Source of the DNA: JAWPMV01 sp038527215
GTDB taxonomy: Bacteria; Bacteroidota; Bacteroidia; J057
Length of the DNA stretch: 35,966 nt
Reading direction: 5' to 3'
NCBI GenBank assembly: GCA_038527215.1
Contig: JBCBGC010000084.1
Location: 1 to 35,966 of the forward strand
Each line of letters starts with the position of its first letter. The first letter of the stretch is position 1. Below, piece by piece: positions 7,753-14,765 of the stretch. A program made the position numbers and the translations under genes. The notes below the pieces were generated by a model. That model was not told the DNA's origin and did no database searches. It saw only the letters and a program-made list of their open reading frames with translations.

Positions 7753-9048
7753 ATGGCGTCAGATTGGAGAAACTACAAGAAGATTCTGTTACCAGACATT
7801 CCGAATTTTCACAAACTTGAGGTATACGAAAAAGAGGGGCAAGGCTACCAGGCTTTACGTGCTGTCCTGACAGAAGAAAAGTGGAGCCGCAAAGAAGTGG
7901 TAAACGAAGTAAAAAAGGCCAATATCCGCGGTCGTGGCGGTGCCGGGTTTAATGCCGGTCTCAAGTGGTCCTTTATGCCACCCAAACAGGAGGGCGTTCC
8001 CCGCTACCTGGCCTGCAATGGGGACGAATCCGAACCTGGAACCCACAAAGACCGTCGGCTATTCGAATACAATCCTCACACCATGATTGAGGGAGCGATC
8101 ATCGCCTGCTACGCCATGGAGATGGACGCTGCCTATATCTATATCCGCGGAGAATATACCGACTGGATCAACATGGTGCAGGAAGCGGTTGATGAAGCCT
8201 ATGCCAAAGGCTACGCCGGCAAGAATATCATGGGCTCAGGCCATGACATTGATGTATATGTCCACCGTGGAGCCGGAGCCTACATCTGTGGGGAAGAAAC
8301 CTCGCTGATGGAGTCTCTGGAAGGCAAGCGGCCCTATCCCCGGTCTAAGCCGCCTTTCCCAGCCCAGTTCGGGCTCTGGGGAAAGCCTACCACCATTAAT
8401 AATGTAGAAACCCTGGGACACGTGCCTTACGTGATCCGTAATGGGGCCGATTGGTATCAGGGCATCGGCTGTCCTACTTTCCCTGGTCCTATGTTGTATG
8501 GCATTGCTGGCCATGTAGTCCGGCCCGGCATGTATGAGTATCCCTCAGGCATGCTGATCTCTGATTTGATTTATAATGTAGCCGGAGGAATTCGGGGGGG
8601 CAAAAAACTGAAAGCGGTAGTGCCCGGAGGTTCTTCTGTGCCTATCCTTACAGCTGAAATGATCGAAGGCATCACCATGGATGCTGATTCCCTCCGTACC
8701 GTAGGCACTTTTGTCGGTACCGCGGGCATGTGCATCCTGGATGAGGATACAGATATCATAAAATTCCTGATTCGGATCGCCAAGTTCTATGACCACGAAT
8801 CCTGCGGGCAATGTACGCCATGTCGGGAAGGTACCGGATGGTTTGTCAAAATGCTCAAACGCATTGACGCCGGTGAGGGCAATATGCGGGATCTCGATAC
8901 CTTGATTGATCTGTGCGATAATATGGAAGGTCGTACGGTATGCGCACTTGCGGATGCTGCGGCCTGGCCGGTGCGTAATACGATCCAGCGCTTCCGCGCT
9001 GATTTCGAAGCCAAAATCACTAAATCGGCCATTCTGCCGGTTTCTTAG
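7753..9048 (+). CDS. nuoF: NADH-quinone oxidoreductase subunit F
   Basis: Soluble 51-kDa-type subunit of respiratory complex I that oxidises NADH through FMN and passes electrons to the first Fe-S clusters. The 431 residues contain the nucleotide-binding GRGGAGF (60-66), the NGDESEPGTHKDR segment (89-101), GAGAYICGEETSL (173-185), and the 4Fe-4S site with Cys351, Cys354, Cys357 (ESCGQCTPCREGT) and Cys397. The family length is normal. No nuoE, nuoG or other complex I gene is next to it within the window, so this copy stands apart from any nuo operon. It is on the same strand as lspA but separated by 91 bases and probably has its own promoter. Confidence 0.97.
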   Translation: MASDWRNYKKILLPDIPNFHKLEVYEKEGQGYQALRAVLTEEKWSRKEVVNEVKKANIRGRGGAGFNAGLKWSFMPPKQEGVPRYLACNGDESEPGTHKDRRLFEYNPHTMIEGAIIACYAMEMDAAYIYIRGEYTDWINMVQEAVDEAYAKGYAGKNIMGSGHDIDVYVHRGAGAYICGEETSLMESLEGKRPYPRSKPPFPAQFGLWGKPTTINNVETLGHVPYVIRNGADWYQGIGCPTFPGPMLYGIAGHVVRPGMYEYPSGMLISDLIYNVAGGIRGGKKLKAVVPGGSSVPILTAEMIEGITMDADSLRTVGTFVGTAGMCILDEDTDIIKFLIRIAKFYDHESCGQCTPCREGTGWFVKMLKRIDAGEGNMRDLDTLIDLCDNMEGRTVCALADAAAWPVRNTIQRFRADFEAKITKSAILPVS

Positions 9049-9063
9049 CGCGTTTTTTTTTAG

Positions 9064-9131
9064 GCCACGAATGCACGAATTAAAGACGAATCTATAGCTA
9101 AAAATTCGTCCCTAATTCGCGCATTCGTGGC
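9064..9131. repeat. Imperfect 28-bp inverted repeat between nuoF and rpmF
   Basis: The arms 9064-9091 (beginning GCCACGAATGCACGAATT) and 9104-9131 (ending GCATTCGTGGC) are inverted copies with about 25 of 28 bases matching and a 12-base centre. The core CACGAATGCACGAAT resembles a repeat I recall as widely scattered in Bacteroidota genomes. It contains no gene. It may be a dispersed repetitive element or a fold-back at the end of the nuoF transcript. Confidence 0.75.
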
Positions 9132-9161
9132 TTCCCATTTCCAAAAATCAGGCATATAGAA

Positions 9162-9193
9162 ATCCCGAAGCTTACCCAAGTAAGCTTCGGGAT
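9162..9193. terminator. Perfect 13-bp hairpin between convergent nuoF and rpmF
   Basis: ATCCCGAAGCTTA (9162-9174) and its exact inverse (9181-9193) enclose a 6-base loop. The convergent position suits a bidirectional terminator. Neither side has a clean T-run, so termination is inferred from position and stem strength. Confidence 0.5.
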
Positions 9194-9222
9194 GGGTTGA
9201 AAATACTACGGTAGGGGAGTGC

Positions 9223-9405
9223 CTACTCGTCTTTTCCTTCGATCACCTGACGGCCGCGGTAGTATCCGCTTTCCAGACATACCCGGTGATACAGGGTGGG
9301 CTCACCACTTACTGGATCAAGGTAGTAGGTCTGAGGCTTCAGTTTCAGGTGTGTTCTGCGCTTGTCGCGGCGGGTTTTAGATATTTTTCTCTTCGGATGC
9401 GCCAT
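9223..9405 (-). CDS. rpmF: 50S ribosomal protein L32
   Basis: The 60-residue basic protein begins MAHPKRKISKTRRDKRRTH, the near-invariant N-terminus of bacterial L32, which sits on the large ribosomal subunit. The C-terminal half (PTLYHRVCLESGYYRG) keeps the HR-C segment but only one cysteine, so it is a zinc-free form. It follows the DUF177 gene by 44 bases on the same strand, the usual conserved pair. It ends just before the hairpin at 9162-9193. Confidence 0.97.
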   Translation of the reverse strand: MAHPKRKISKTRRDKRRTHLKLKPQTYYLDPVSGEPTLYHRVCLESGYYRGRQVIEGKDE

Positions 9406-9449
9406 GAGTTCCTATGACTTTTTATTTCTTTCTCAATGGAGACCGGGAC

Positions 9450-10010
9450 TTACTCTTCCTGGTCTTTTAGTTTTTTCAACGCTGCCCATCTTGGGTCAAT
9501 CTCCACTTCTTCTTCTTCGACAATCTCTTCAAGCGGTTCTCCTTTTTCATCCAGGCCAAGCATGCGGAGGATATCAGGTGAGCAAAGGTGCACATCTGCT
9601 GGAGGAACCTTGCGAATGGGAATTGCCGTTTGGATAAAATCGTGAATTTCCTGAATCAACACGAGCCGAGGCTCGGTTTCGTCTACATGGATGACTTCTT
9701 CATGATCAAATCTCATGTCGGGGTCAAAACTGTAGATGATTCGGGTCGCAGTATTGATGTCAAAAGGATAAGGCTCGCCGCAACGATCACAAGGAATTTG
9801 CAGCGTACCTGTTAGCCTGAAGTGTGCATCAATATGCGTTTCATATTTGATCATATCTAGGGTCAGATTGACTGCCCCATCGAGCCCTTGTGTGAGCTCA
9901 AATTGATCAAAAAACGACTTATCAACTTCAAAGATCTCTTGGTTTTTCCCCAAGCGTAAGCGAGCGACGTTGATTGAATACTGCCTCGCTAAAGCTTTTT
10001 CGTATTCCAT
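9450..10010 (-). CDS. DUF177 (YceD-family) protein
   Basis: The 186-residue cytoplasmic protein has the family's paired cysteines (PCDRCGEP, Cys74 and Cys77) and a long acidic C-terminus (LEEIVEEEEVEIDPRWAAL) ending in DPRW-A-L, the sequence typical of YceD/DUF177 proteins. The family is genetically linked to rpmF in most bacteria and has been associated with 23S rRNA or large-subunit maturation; the exact biochemistry here is inferred from family. The ATG at 10008-10010 is preferred over a TTG at 10034, because a good -7 box (10032-10039) overlaps the TTG and would leave it outside the mRNA. Confidence 0.88.
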   Translation of the reverse strand: MEYEKALARQYSINVARLRLGKNQEIFEVDKSFFDQFELTQGLDGAVNLTLDMIKYETHIDAHFRLTGTLQIPCDRCGEPYPFDINTATRIIYSFDPDMRFDHEEVIHVDETEPRLVLIQEIHDFIQTAIPIRKVPPADVHLCSPDILRMLGLDEKGEPLEEIVEEEEVEIDPRWAALKKLKDQEE

Positions 10011-10031
10011 CTCTCTGCTTCTTTCGGCTGG

Positions 10032-10039
10032 CAAAGTTA
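10032..10039 (-). promoter_or_regulatory. -7 box of the DUF177-rpmF operon
   Basis: On the minus strand the sequence is TAACTTTG, a full match to TAnnTTTG. No TTG stands 17 bases upstream, but the region is T-rich. It would start transcription near 10028 and give a leader of about 18 bases to the ATG at 10010. Confidence 0.5.
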
Positions 10040-10109
10040 AGGAAAAAAGGCAAAAATTCTAATGGCGAAGAAAAATAAACCTGGATTTTTTTGTCTTTCC
10101 AGGCCAAAA

Positions 10110-10148
10110 ACAAAGCGAGGCCATCCCTAAGGATAGCCTCACTTTTGT
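10110..10148. other. Long imperfect hairpin in the 10040-10342 gap
   Basis: The stretch between the DUF177 and NlpC genes has no coding frame. It contains one conspicuous fold-back: GAGGCCATCC (10118-10127) opposite GGATAGCCTC (10131-10140), extended by ACAAA/TTTTGT ends. On the minus strand the stem is followed by GCTTTGTTTTT, so it could end a short minus-strand transcript of about 150-200 bases. Nearer the NlpC gene, TATCTTTA at 10282-10289 is a possible plus-strand -7 box about 54 bases before the ATG. Nothing else was seen. Confidence 0.4.
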
Positions 10149-10342
10149 GCAAGGAGTTATTGGAAGTGAAAAACTAATTTGTAAAAGAAAGGTAGCACAA
10201 AAAAACGGGCTATTCAAACGATTTCGGTAAAGCTTTCCTAAGCGGCTGAGAATCAGGATAGGTTAAGTGAAGGGCGGATTGTATCTTTAGTAGGAATGAA
10301 AAGTATAATGTCTATTCTTCTCTTCATCTGAGGGTCATACCT

Positions 10343-11104
10343 ATGTTCTATTTTGCTCAGGAAGCCATCATTCCTATGCGGGCTGAGGCTGCGGAATCCG
10401 CGGAGATGGTCTCTCAACTGGTCTTTGGGGAGTTTTGTGAGGTGCTGGAAGACCAGGGCAGTTGGTGGCGTGTACGACTGTTAGTGGATGGCTACGAAGG
10501 CTGGGTCAACCCTCGCATGCTATGGCCCGTCGGATCGACTTTTGAACCGGGCTGGAAGCAACGCCGTTTTGTCCTGGGTGGCAACCTGATCTTGGCGGAT
10601 GGTTCCTCTCTTCGCTTGCCCATCGGAACAGAAATTCCCCACACCGGTTCGGAGGATTCCCTGAGTCTGGGAGAGAAAAATTGGCGCTATGCGCCGGACT
10701 TACAGTTGCTTGAACCTCAGGCTCCTGAGGAACTGATCACCCTGGCAGGCCACTATTTGAACATCCCCTACGTATGGGGAGGAAGAAGCGGCTTTGGCAT
10801 TGATTGCTCCGGATTTACCCAGCGGTTATTTGCGATGTGTGGGATGGCTATCCCCAGGGATTCTTCTAAGCAAGCCCTGGAAGGAGAAAAAGTAGAGATA
10901 GGCAGCCAAAAAGCGGGAGATTTGGCTTTTTTTTCAAAAAATCCCGGAGGAAGCGTCTCCCACGTTGGATTGCTCGCCTCAGAAAGCGAAATTATACATG
11001 CATCGGGCAGGGTGAAGCGCGACCCATTCTGCCCGGAAGGCATTAGATCGCGCGATCATGATACTTTGACACATTATTTGATTAGTATAAGACGATGGTT
11101 CTAA
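10343..11104 (+). CDS. SH3-domain NlpC/P60 peptidoglycan hydrolase
   Basis: The 253-residue protein has one or two bacterial SH3-like segments (about residues 8-65 and 70-122; motif YEGWVNPRM) and a C-terminal NlpC/P60 cysteine peptidase domain (about 130-253). The catalytic residues are visible: Cys155 in DCSGFTQ, His207 in SHVGL and His219 in IIHAS. Such enzymes cut gamma-D-Glu-diamino-acid bonds in cell-wall peptides. No signal peptide is present, which suggests cytoplasmic action on recycled muropeptides, as in YkfC-like dipeptidyl-peptidase VI. Its last 10 bases overlap the start of the HNH gene, so the two are translated together. Confidence 0.9.
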   Translation: MFYFAQEAIIPMRAEAAESAEMVSQLVFGEFCEVLEDQGSWWRVRLLVDGYEGWVNPRMLWPVGSTFEPGWKQRRFVLGGNLILADGSSLRLPIGTEIPHTGSEDSLSLGEKNWRYAPDLQLLEPQAPEELITLAGHYLNIPYVWGGRSGFGIDCSGFTQRLFAMCGMAIPRDSSKQALEGEKVEIGSQKAGDLAFFSKNPGGSVSHVGLLASESEIIHASGRVKRDPFCPEGIRSRDHDTLTHYLISIRRWF

Positions 11105-11601
11105 GAGAAAGTGTACTCGTTCTTAATTCGGATTATCAAGCCCTAGGGGTCTGTTCAGTCGAGAGAGCCTTTATTTTGGTCCTACTGAAAAAAGCCGAAC
11201 AACTCTCCGACAACCCTGCTATGAGACTCCGTTCCGTAGGACATGAGTTCGATTTCCCTTCCATCATCCGCCTTTACCGTTTTATCAAACTCCCATACAA
11301 ACGTGTCAATCTCTCCCGCCACAATATCTTCAAGCGAGATAACAATCGCTGTGTCTATTGTGGAGCGCGAGATTCGCTTACGATTGATCACGTCGTTCCC
11401 AAATCGCAAGGGGGACGAGATTCCTGGGACAACCTGGTTACCGCTTGCCAGCGGTGCAATGCCAAAAAAGGCAACCGGACACCAGAGGAGGCAGGCATGA
11501 GCATGCGGCATAAACCCTTTAGGCCAAGTTTTGTCATGTTCCTGAGCACCTTTAACGGTAATGTGAGGGAGGATTGGAAACCGTACCTGTACATGTCCTA
11601 A
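11095..11601 (+). CDS. HNH endonuclease family protein
   Basis: The 168-residue protein carries a zinc-braced HNH nuclease fold: Cys86-x2-Cys89, the catalytic DH at 98-99 (TIDHVVPKSQGG), Asn113 (WDNL) and Cys118-x2-Cys121 with NAKKGNRT. The N-terminal 70 residues (VLVLNSDYQALGVCSVERA) belong to a conserved family of stand-alone bacterial HNH proteins common in Bacteroidota, of unknown natural substrate. It is not next to any recognised restriction or phage gene. The ATG at 11095 overlaps the nlpC-like stop by 10 bases. The stop overlaps the last codon of the convergent epimerase gene by 2-4 bases. Confidence 0.92.
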   Translation: MVLRESVLVLNSDYQALGVCSVERAFILVLLKKAEQLSDNPAMRLRSVGHEFDFPSIIRLYRFIKLPYKRVNLSRHNIFKRDNNRCVYCGARDSLTIDHVVPKSQGGRDSWDNLVTACQRCNAKKGNRTPEEAGMSMRHKPFRPSFVMFLSTFNGNVREDWKPYLYMS

Positions 11602-12530
11602 GGCCGATTGACTTTCGCAACGTCAGTCGGCCTTTTTGCTTGAAACGCGTCCTCCCAAAAGGGCCAGGTGCGTCCTGGCACCCGTCTCAGCCATTTTTGA
11701 GTCTCGGCCACCTCTCCCACATTATCAGAAAAGAGTAAAGCATACTGGTCCGTACTGATCACATGAGGTAGCCAGGATGCCAAAACCCCTTCCACCAAGG
11801 GATCTAACAACTTCCGACTCACCCTGACGGGGCGGATGGTAAATCTTTTTTCTACCCCGATCAAGGCCAGTAAGGCATCCATAGATATGGGTTCAGGACC
11901 TACCGCTTCTATCAGGGCGGGCGCTTCAGCTTGCTGCGCAACGGCTATGCTCAGGTCCACTAAATCTTCGATCAGGATGGGCTGAATCCTGGTTTGGAGA
12001 AATCCGTCCGGGACCGGTAGGATGCCCCCGAGAAACTGGCTGATACGGGCGAGCATCCGAAATTTCTGGACCAGGACCGTATCAGGTGTACAGACGATGG
12101 AAGGCCGCAGGATATGGACTCTTTCCTCTGCGAGCAGTTGGGCATCTGCCAGGCCTTTGGTACGAAGAAAAGCGACTTTTTGCTCTGGATGAGCCCCTAA
12201 AGCGGAGAGCTGCAGGATTCGGGGATTGCCCAGTTGGTTTCGGTGTTGCAGGATGAGGCGAACCAATCCCTGATGAATCTGCTCGAACGTACAGTCCGGA
12301 CTTTCCCGGATCTGACCGATAGCATTTACCAGCAGGTCGGCCTGCCCCAGTATCCTCCAGTCTTCTTCAAATACCCGAAACTGAAAGGGCGTGATGTGCT
12401 TAGGGAAAGGCTGCTTCGGCGCACGGCGCACCACGGCTACTACTTCTGCCTCTGGAAAAGCGGCGGCAAGTCCTTCCGTAAGAGGTCTGCCTATCTGCCC
12501 GTTAGCGCCTAGAACAAGGATACGTTTCAT
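11598..12530 (-). CDS. NAD(P)-binding epimerase/NmrA-like protein
   Basis: The 310-residue protein begins MKRILVLGANGQIG, the Rossmann dinucleotide-binding GxxGxxG motif of the extended/atypical short-chain dehydrogenase family. Later segments (LLVNAIGQIRE, ILQLSALGAHPE, HILRPSIV) fit the cofactor and active-site order of NmrA/epimerase-like proteins, but a clean YxxxK pair is not evident, so it may bind NAD(P) without classic dehydrogenase activity. It is the last gene of the minus-strand cassette; its ATG overlaps the TGA of the DUF2071 gene (ATGA), which indicates translational coupling. The C-terminal 12 codons also encode the terminator stem of the opposite gene. Substrate unknown. Confidence 0.8.
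   Translation of the reverse strand: MKRILVLGANGQIGRPLTEGLAAAFPEAEVVAVVRRAPKQPFPKHITPFQFRVFEEDWRILGQADLLVNAIGQIRESPDCTFEQIHQGLVRLILQHRNQLGNPRILQLSALGAHPEQKVAFLRTKGLADAQLLAEERVHILRPSIVCTPDTVLVQKFRMLARISQFLGGILPVPDGFLQTRIQPILIEDLVDLSIAVAQQAEAPALIEAVGPEPISMDALLALIGVEKRFTIRPVRVSRKLLDPLVEGVLASWLPHVISTDQYALLFSDNVGEVAETQKWLRRVPGRTWPFWEDAFQAKRPTDVAKVNRP
11601..11637 (+). terminator. Terminator of the NlpC-HNH operon
   Basis: AGGCCGATTGAC (11601-11612) pairs with GTCAGTCGGCCT (11622-11633), a 12-bp stem with one G:U, followed by five T. It starts at the last base of the HNH stop codon and lies inside the 3' end of the convergent epimerase-like gene. Confidence 0.85.
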
Positions 12531-13246
12531 GGATAAGGGCTTAGGTGTGTGGCATAAATGGGCGCGGATACGGTGGCTAGCTTTTGGGGGGAGAGCCATT
12601 GATAGTGAATGACCTCCGGGACCTGGAAAGCTGCTTCAATGCGGGCGGTTTGAAAGAAATTGGTGGTGAATTTATTCACCTTGACTTCTTGCAGGGGCCA
12701 TTTTTCTCTCATGATCTGGGTTTTATATACCTGCTTCCCCCGGACCGCATAAGCCCGATCAATTGCACCTACCCGTTCTTGCCATTTCGGATGATAGGTC
12801 TCAGGCGGGTGGCTTTGATCCAGTTCATAGGCCAGAATATGACGGCCGGACCGGAAATCAAGTTTCATATAGTCGGTAAAGAACTCAGCTTTCTTGAGTC
12901 GATAATCGGTTAATAAGCTTCCGCCCCAGGCGATTGCAGCATGAGAAGTAAAGGACCGGAGGAAGTATATACCCTTTTTTTCCGAGTCTTCATGGTAGGC
13001 GGTATCATCCAGTAACAATCGAAAGCCTATGTGGCGATAGGCAAAATGCAGACCCTTTGGGAAAAAAGCCGGGCGCATGCGTTTCAGTTGTACATCCACC
13101 ATGGAGATCAGGGCCCGACCCTGGAAGTTCCGAATCCGCAGGGGCGCAGGAACCTGTTGACGGACCTCCTCCAGGTCTACACTAAAATTGATGAGCTTGA
13201 CCTGGTGTAGTTCGCCGCGATAGGTGAGGGGAATTTTTTTGAGCAT
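12527..13246 (-). CDS. DUF2071 (YqjF-like) protein
   Basis: The 239-residue soluble protein starts at ATG 13244-13246 (MLKKIPLTYRGEL). It shows the features I associate with DUF2071: an N-terminal acetoacetate-decarboxylase-like region with PAPLRIRNFQGRALISMVDVQ, then HFAYRHIGFRLLL and a YFLRSFTSH-A segment. The family's biochemical role is not established. A longer frame extends to 13474 but overlaps the upstream membrane-protein gene. The gene lies 11 bases after the 154-residue membrane-protein gene and overlaps the epimerase start by 3 bases. YqjF-like and NmrA-like genes co-occur in stress- or light-related clusters of other bacteria, which I recall only in general terms. Confidence 0.7.
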   Translation of the reverse strand: MLKKIPLTYRGELHQVKLINFSVDLEEVRQQVPAPLRIRNFQGRALISMVDVQLKRMRPAFFPKGLHFAYRHIGFRLLLDDTAYHEDSEKKGIYFLRSFTSHAAIAWGGSLLTDYRLKKAEFFTDYMKLDFRSGRHILAYELDQSHPPETYHPKWQERVGAIDRAYAVRGKQVYKTQIMREKWPLQEVKVNKFTTNFFQTARIEAAFQVPEVIHYQWLSPQKLATVSAPIYATHLSPYP

Positions 13247-13257
13247 AAAAGGACGAT

Positions 13258-13722
13258 TTAAAGCAGATAAAAAAAGCAGATCCAGGCCAGGGCCGTGCTT
13301 TGCAAACTGAAAAACCACCGCAGCGTAAGCCGGGGAGACAAACCTATTTGTTGGATTCCCGCATAATGCAAATAGGTCATGGTTGTGCTGCTCAGCAGAA
13401 CAGAGATAATGGGCCAGCCCAGCCAAACGGGACCAGCAAGCAGTTGTATCATGCAGAAAGGGATCAGGATACACACCCCAACCACCATGGTTTCACTAAG
13501 CAGGGCGAAATACCGTCGTTGAGTGTCTGACGCATTGGTTCCCAGCAGCATTTCCAGGACCCAGCCAGAGCCCGCTATCAGCAGCATCTGACCTGCTCCG
13601 ACTGTAGAGCTTACTGCGGGGATATAATCGGCTACAGCCGCCCCAAAGGCGGCTGTAAGGCCTACTGCCACGGCAATGAAGAGGCAGCAAAACGAAAAGG
13701 AATAAGTAGGCTGAAGGATCAT
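13258..13722 (-). CDS. Four-helix membrane protein of unknown function
   Basis: The 154-residue product has four hydrophobic segments (about residues 9-30, 42-60, 75-110 as one or two spans, and 130-153), Gly/Ala-rich in the first half, with few charged residues. No motif is recognised. It lies 2 bases after the 125-residue membrane-protein gene and 11 bases before DUF2071, so it is the second gene of the regulated cassette. The ATG at 13720-13722 is the only good start. It could be an integral partner of the neighbouring 125-residue membrane protein, but no function can be assigned. Confidence 0.65.
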   Translation of the reverse strand: MILQPTYSFSFCCLFIAVAVGLTAAFGAAVADYIPAVSSTVGAGQMLLIAGSGWVLEMLLGTNASDTQRRYFALLSETMVVGVCILIPFCMIQLLAGPVWLGWPIISVLLSSTTMTYLHYAGIQQIGLSPRLTLRWFFSLQSTALAWICFFYLL

Positions 13723-13724
13723 GG

Positions 13725-14102
13725 CTAATGGTTGGCTTCTTCTTTCAGGTTGAACTTGGCCAGAGCAGCCAGGCCAATGGCCAAGATGTTGATACTTAGG
13801 GTGGATTCGAAAGGATTAAGCCCTACCATGTAAATGATGATTCCTCCCAGGACCAGATTATATAGGATCGTAAAGTTCCAGACCCCTCTGGCTTCGGCAT
13901 AGTCGCTTCTATCCAACATGATCCTCCAGTAAAAGACCGTCAGAATCACCCCGGGTAAAGAGACAATCAGGGCTGGAAAATAAATGGTACTGGCAATCGC
14001 AGGCAGGGTACAGACAATGGCAAAAAAGGTCCCGATCATGCGTACGCCGGGAGCAGTCTTTTCGGTGTGGAAACGTTCGCGGAGATTTGCTGTATTGAAC
14101 AT
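13725..14102 (-). CDS. Small membrane protein of unknown function, first gene of cassette
   Basis: The 125-residue product has a hydrophilic N-terminus (about 20 residues), three to four membrane segments (about 22-40, 42-62, 76-96 and 103-115) and a short charged tail (NLKEEANH). The loop WRIMLDRSDYAEARGVWN is conserved-looking but not known to me. The start ATG at 14102 lies 34 bases downstream of the putative promoter/operator region. The gene heads a four-gene minus-strand operon with the 154-residue membrane protein, DUF2071 and the epimerase-like protein. Confidence 0.65.
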   Translation of the reverse strand: MFNTANLRERFHTEKTAPGVRMIGTFFAIVCTLPAIASTIYFPALIVSLPGVILTVFYWRIMLDRSDYAEARGVWNFTILYNLVLGGIIIYMVGLNPFESTLSINILAIGLAALAKFNLKEEANH

Positions 14103-14135
14103 ATGCAGTGGGTTAGTTCTGGTTAATTGTACGGG

Positions 14136-14164
14136 TGAAGTTATGAAAAGTTCATAACTTTCAA
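14136..14164 (-). promoter_or_regulatory. Candidate promoter of the four-gene cassette
   Basis: On the minus strand TTG (14162-14164) and TAACTTCA (14136-14143) are 18 bases apart. The -7 box fits TAnnTTTG in TA and TT only, so it is weak. The promoter elements coincide with two palindromes, as expected for a repressible promoter. It gives a leader of about 30 bases. Confidence 0.4.
14140..14158. promoter_or_regulatory. Palindrome between the cassette promoter elements
   Basis: GTTATGAA-AAG-TTCATAAC is a perfect 8-bp inverted repeat with a 3-base centre. It lies between the candidate -33 and -7 boxes, so a bound protein would block polymerase. It directly abuts the TTTCA-N8-TGAAA palindrome. 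Confidence 0.5.
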
Positions 14165-14179
14165 TAATTAATGAAAGTT
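14156..14179. promoter_or_regulatory. Operator candidate TTTCA-N8-TGAAA before the cassette
   Basis: AACTTTCA (14156-14163) and TGAAAGTT (14172-14179) are perfect inverted arms around ATAATTAA. The same core, TTTCA-ATAATT-N2-TGAAA, appears before the GbsR-type regulator gene at 14788-14805. The repetition at both promoters points to binding by that regulator. Confidence 0.6.
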
Positions 14180-14185
14180 ATAAGC

Positions 14186-14210
14186 AAAAAAAGATGCCCC
14201 GAAGGACACC
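14186..14210 (-). terminator. Terminator of the GbsR-type regulator gene
   Basis: On the minus strand GGTGTCC, a TTCG loop and GGGCATC form a 7-bp stem (two G:U), followed by seven T. It lies 27 bases after the regulator stop and separates the regulator transcript from the four-gene cassette. Confidence 0.85.
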
Positions 14211-14237
14211 TTTGTATATGTTGTCAGTAGGGGAGGC

Positions 14238-14762
14238 CTACTTAGACTTGGCTTTGTTGGCAAAAACTTTGAAAAGACTTTCAAAAAACCAGTTCCGTTC
14301 TGAACTGACGGTGATTTCGAGGAAGCGATCCGCCTGGCCCACAATGTTGTTGAGATTCTCGATAGAATCTTTGAAGGCAACGGCTTCTTCATCGTCCGTG
14401 CTGGCCTCTACAGCTTGCACTTCTTCCAGGACCTTTAAAATAGGCTTAAGTTCTCTTTTTCTCCGCTCAATGATGACCTGCTGAGCGACCTGCCAGATAT
14501 CTTTTTCCGCGAAAAAATATTCTCTCCGCTCTCCAGGTTTATGTTCTTTCTGCACCAATCCCCAGTCGATCAGGGCTCGGATGTTCATATTGGCATTACC
14601 CCGGGAAATATTCAAGGCGCTCATGATATCCTCCGCTGAAGCCGACTCCGGAGAGATCAGCAGCAAGGCATGGATCTGGGCCATGGTTCGGTTGATTCCC
14701 CAGTTAGAGCCTAGTGTGCCCCAGGCTTGAATAAATTTTTCTTTGGCTTCATCAAGTTGCAT
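14238..14762 (-). CDS. GbsR/MarR-type transcriptional regulator
   Basis: The 174-residue protein starts at ATG 14762 (MQLDEAKEKFIQAWGTLG). Residues about 22-80 form a winged helix: NRTMAQIHALLLISPES, SAEDIMSALNISRGNANMNIRALIDWGL and the wing VQKEHKPGERREYF. This is the arrangement of the GbsR subfamily of MarR-like repressors. The C-terminal half is a long charged helix likely used for dimer contacts and ligand sensing. Its own promoter carries the operator at 14788-14805, which suggests autoregulation, and the same operator precedes the downstream cassette. The effector molecule cannot be predicted. A TTG two codons upstream lies inside the -7 box and is rejected as the start. Confidence 0.85.
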   Translation of the reverse strand: MQLDEAKEKFIQAWGTLGSNWGINRTMAQIHALLLISPESASAEDIMSALNISRGNANMNIRALIDWGLVQKEHKPGERREYFFAEKDIWQVAQQVIIERRKRELKPILKVLEEVQAVEASTDDEEAVAFKDSIENLNNIVGQADRFLEITVSSERNWFFESLFKVFANKAKSK

Positions 14763-14765
14763 ACA

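Noticed and set aside
10343..11601. Phage lysis or restriction module
   Set aside because: No holin, portal, methyltransferase or integrase gene is nearby; the pair is reported only as an unusual overlap.
13247..13474. N-terminal extension of the DUF2071 frame
   Set aside because: It overlaps the 154-residue membrane-protein gene, and the ATG at 13246 gives a standard family start.
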